From: Gemmataceae bacterium
GTDB lineage: Bacteria; Planctomycetota; Planctomycetia; Gemmatales; Gemmataceae
Length of the DNA stretch: 29,887 bases
Assembly (NCBI GenBank): GCA_020847555.1
Contig: JADLBT010000010.1
Span: forward strand, 1 to 29,887
Reading direction: 5' to 3'
Both the position numbers and the translations under genes were made by a program. Positions 28,885 to 29,887 of this stretch are shown here, piece by piece. How positions within the stretch are numbered: the stretch's first letter is position 1; every line of letters begins with the position of its first letter. The notes under the pieces are model-generated. The model was not told where the DNA came from. It made no database searches and saw nothing but the letters and a program-made list of their open reading frames with translations.

Positions 28885-29887
28885 ATGAATTACGCGCGCG
28901 TCCACCTCGATGCGATCGGCTACGAACTTCCCCCCGTCGTCGTTTCCTCGACCGAACTGGAAGCACGGCTGCGGCCGATTTACCGCGCGCTGCACCTGCA
29001 GGAAGGGCAGCTCGAAGCGCTGACCGGCATCGCCGAGCGGCGCTGGTGGGAGCCGGGCTTTCCGCTCTCGCAGGGGGCGATCCGCGCGGCGCGGAAGGCG
29101 CTGGCCCAGTCCGACGTGCGGCCGACGGACATCGAGGCCGTCATTTACGCCGCCGTCTGCCGCGAGAACTTCGAGCCGGCCACCGCCTGCCGGGTCGCTG
29201 CGGCCCTCGACGTCAGCCCCGACGCGGCCGTCTACGACCTGAGCAACGCCTGCCTCGGCGTGCTCAACGGCGTCGTCGCGATCGCCAACCGCATCGAACT
29301 GGGGCAGATCCGTGCCGGCCTGGTCGTCGCCTGCGAGACAGCGCGTGCGATCAACGACGCGACGATTGCGGAACTGCTCCGGGCGCCGAGCATGGAACTG
29401 TTCAGGATGTCGCTTGCGACGCTGACGGGCGGATCCGGTGCGGCGGCCGTGCTGGTGACGGACGGTTCCTTCGGCAGCGCGCGCCGGCGCCTGCGCGGCG
29501 GCGTCACCCAGACGGCGCCGCAGCATCACGGCCTGTGCCGCTGGGGCCTGGCCCCTGGGCTGGACGCCGACGGAGTTCGGGAGGTCATGACGACCGACGC
29601 GGTGGCGGTGCTGGAGCACGGCGTTGCCCTCGGCCTGCGGACCTGGAGGCGCTTCCTCACGCGACTCGGCTGGGCCGCGGAGGCGGTCGATAAGGTCATC
29701 TGCCATCAGGTCGGCGCCGGCCATCGCGATACCATCCTCAGGACGCTGGGCATTGCGCCCGACCGGGAATTCGCGACCTACGAGTACCTGGGCAACATCG
29801 GCACCGTGTCGCTGCCGCTGACCGCCGCGCTTGCGGAGGAGCGCGAGTTTCTGCAACCGGGTGATCGGGTGGGCCTGCTCGGCATCG
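28885..29887 (+). CDS. OleA/FabH-type 3-oxoacyl-ACP synthase III (partial, cut by window end)
   Basis: 334 codons are visible with no stop before the window ends; by comparison only about 10-20 residues are missing. The ATG at 28885 is 17 nt after pfaC and has a weak AGG site. It has the thiolase fold of KASIII with a full Cys-His-Asn triad: Cys123 (LSNACLGVLNG), His274 (ICHQVGAGH) and Asn304 (YLGNIGTVSLP). Details favour OleA over FabH: RLRPIYRAL near the N-terminus, TGIAERRWWEPG, CRENFEPATA with Glu97 exactly 26 residues before the Cys (the spacing I recall for OleA Glu117/Cys143), and GGVTQTAPQ. OleA joins two acyl thioesters head-to-head to a beta-keto acid, the first step to long-chain ketones or alkenes. 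In this operon it likely uses the Pfa product. It could instead be a starter-loading or chain-releasing KASIII. Confidence 0.85.
   Translation, partial: MNYARVHLDAIGYELPPVVVSSTELEARLRPIYRALHLQEGQLEALTGIAERRWWEPGFPLSQGAIRAARKALAQSDVRPTDIEAVIYAAVCRENFEPATACRVAAALDVSPDAAVYDLSNACLGVLNGVVAIANRIELGQIRAGLVVACETARAINDATIAELLRAPSMELFRMSLATLTGGSGAAAVLVTDGSFGSARRRLRGGVTQTAPQHHGLCRWGLAPGLDADGVREVMTTDAVAVLEHGVALGLRTWRRFLTRLGWAAEAVDKVICHQVGAGHRDTILRTLGIAPDREFATYEYLGNIGTVSLPLTAALAEEREFLQPGDRVGLLGI

Overview
The window is high-GC bacterial DNA with densely packed genes. Its style points to the phylum Planctomycetota, probably a Gemmata-like lineage. This is inferred from several traits together: a Tat-exported Gfo/Idh/MocA oxidoreductase, a very long YidC (864 aa), a membrane-anchored PQQ-type beta-propeller, small secreted Cys/His proteins, and a C/G-rich palindromic repeat scattered through intergenic DNA and even inside genes. 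No rRNA, tRNA, CRISPR array, transposase or phage gene was seen.

Layout. 48-6498 (+ strand) is a housekeeping and accessory run: a membrane/PQQ-propeller protein, a glycine-rich RRM RNA-binding protein with a terminator, a secreted ABM-domain protein, a Tat-signal oxidoreductase, and a SAM methyltransferase preceded by a palindromic repeat pair. 6516-11039 (- strand) holds yidC, a calcineurin-like metallophosphoesterase with its own terminator and a promoter whose -10 lies inside a 22-bp palindrome, and a small secreted Cys/His protein with its own promoter and terminator. 11229-14045 (+) holds a PP2C-like phosphatase and an APC amino-acid permease carrying an unusual insert of about 155 residues.

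14172-29887 (+), more than half of the window, is a polyunsaturated-fatty-acid-synthase-like (Pfa) lipid cluster. It consists of pfaD (FMN enoyl reductase), pfaA (KS-AT-ACP-KR-DH, 2028 aa), pfaC (KS-CLF-AT-DH-DH, 2331 aa) and, cut by the window edge, an OleA/FabH-type thiolase-fold condensing enzyme. Gaps of 49, 10 and 17 nt suggest one operon. pfaA is read from TTG and pfaC from GTG.

How the genes may work together: PfaA loads malonyl units on one ACP and extends and ketoreduces them. PfaC supplies the KS/CLF pair, a PfaB-like acyltransferase and two FabA-like dehydratases, and PfaD reduces enoyl intermediates. The product should be a long, possibly polyunsaturated acyl chain. The adjacent OleA-like enzyme (Cys123/His274/Asn304 plus Glu97) suggests the chain is joined head-to-head with a second acyl chain, giving a beta-keto acid, ketone or long-chain alkene. 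That product is an inference. Three domain-boundary linkers of PfaA and PfaC contain in-frame copies of the same palindromic element found in intergenic DNA, which is the most unusual structural observation here.
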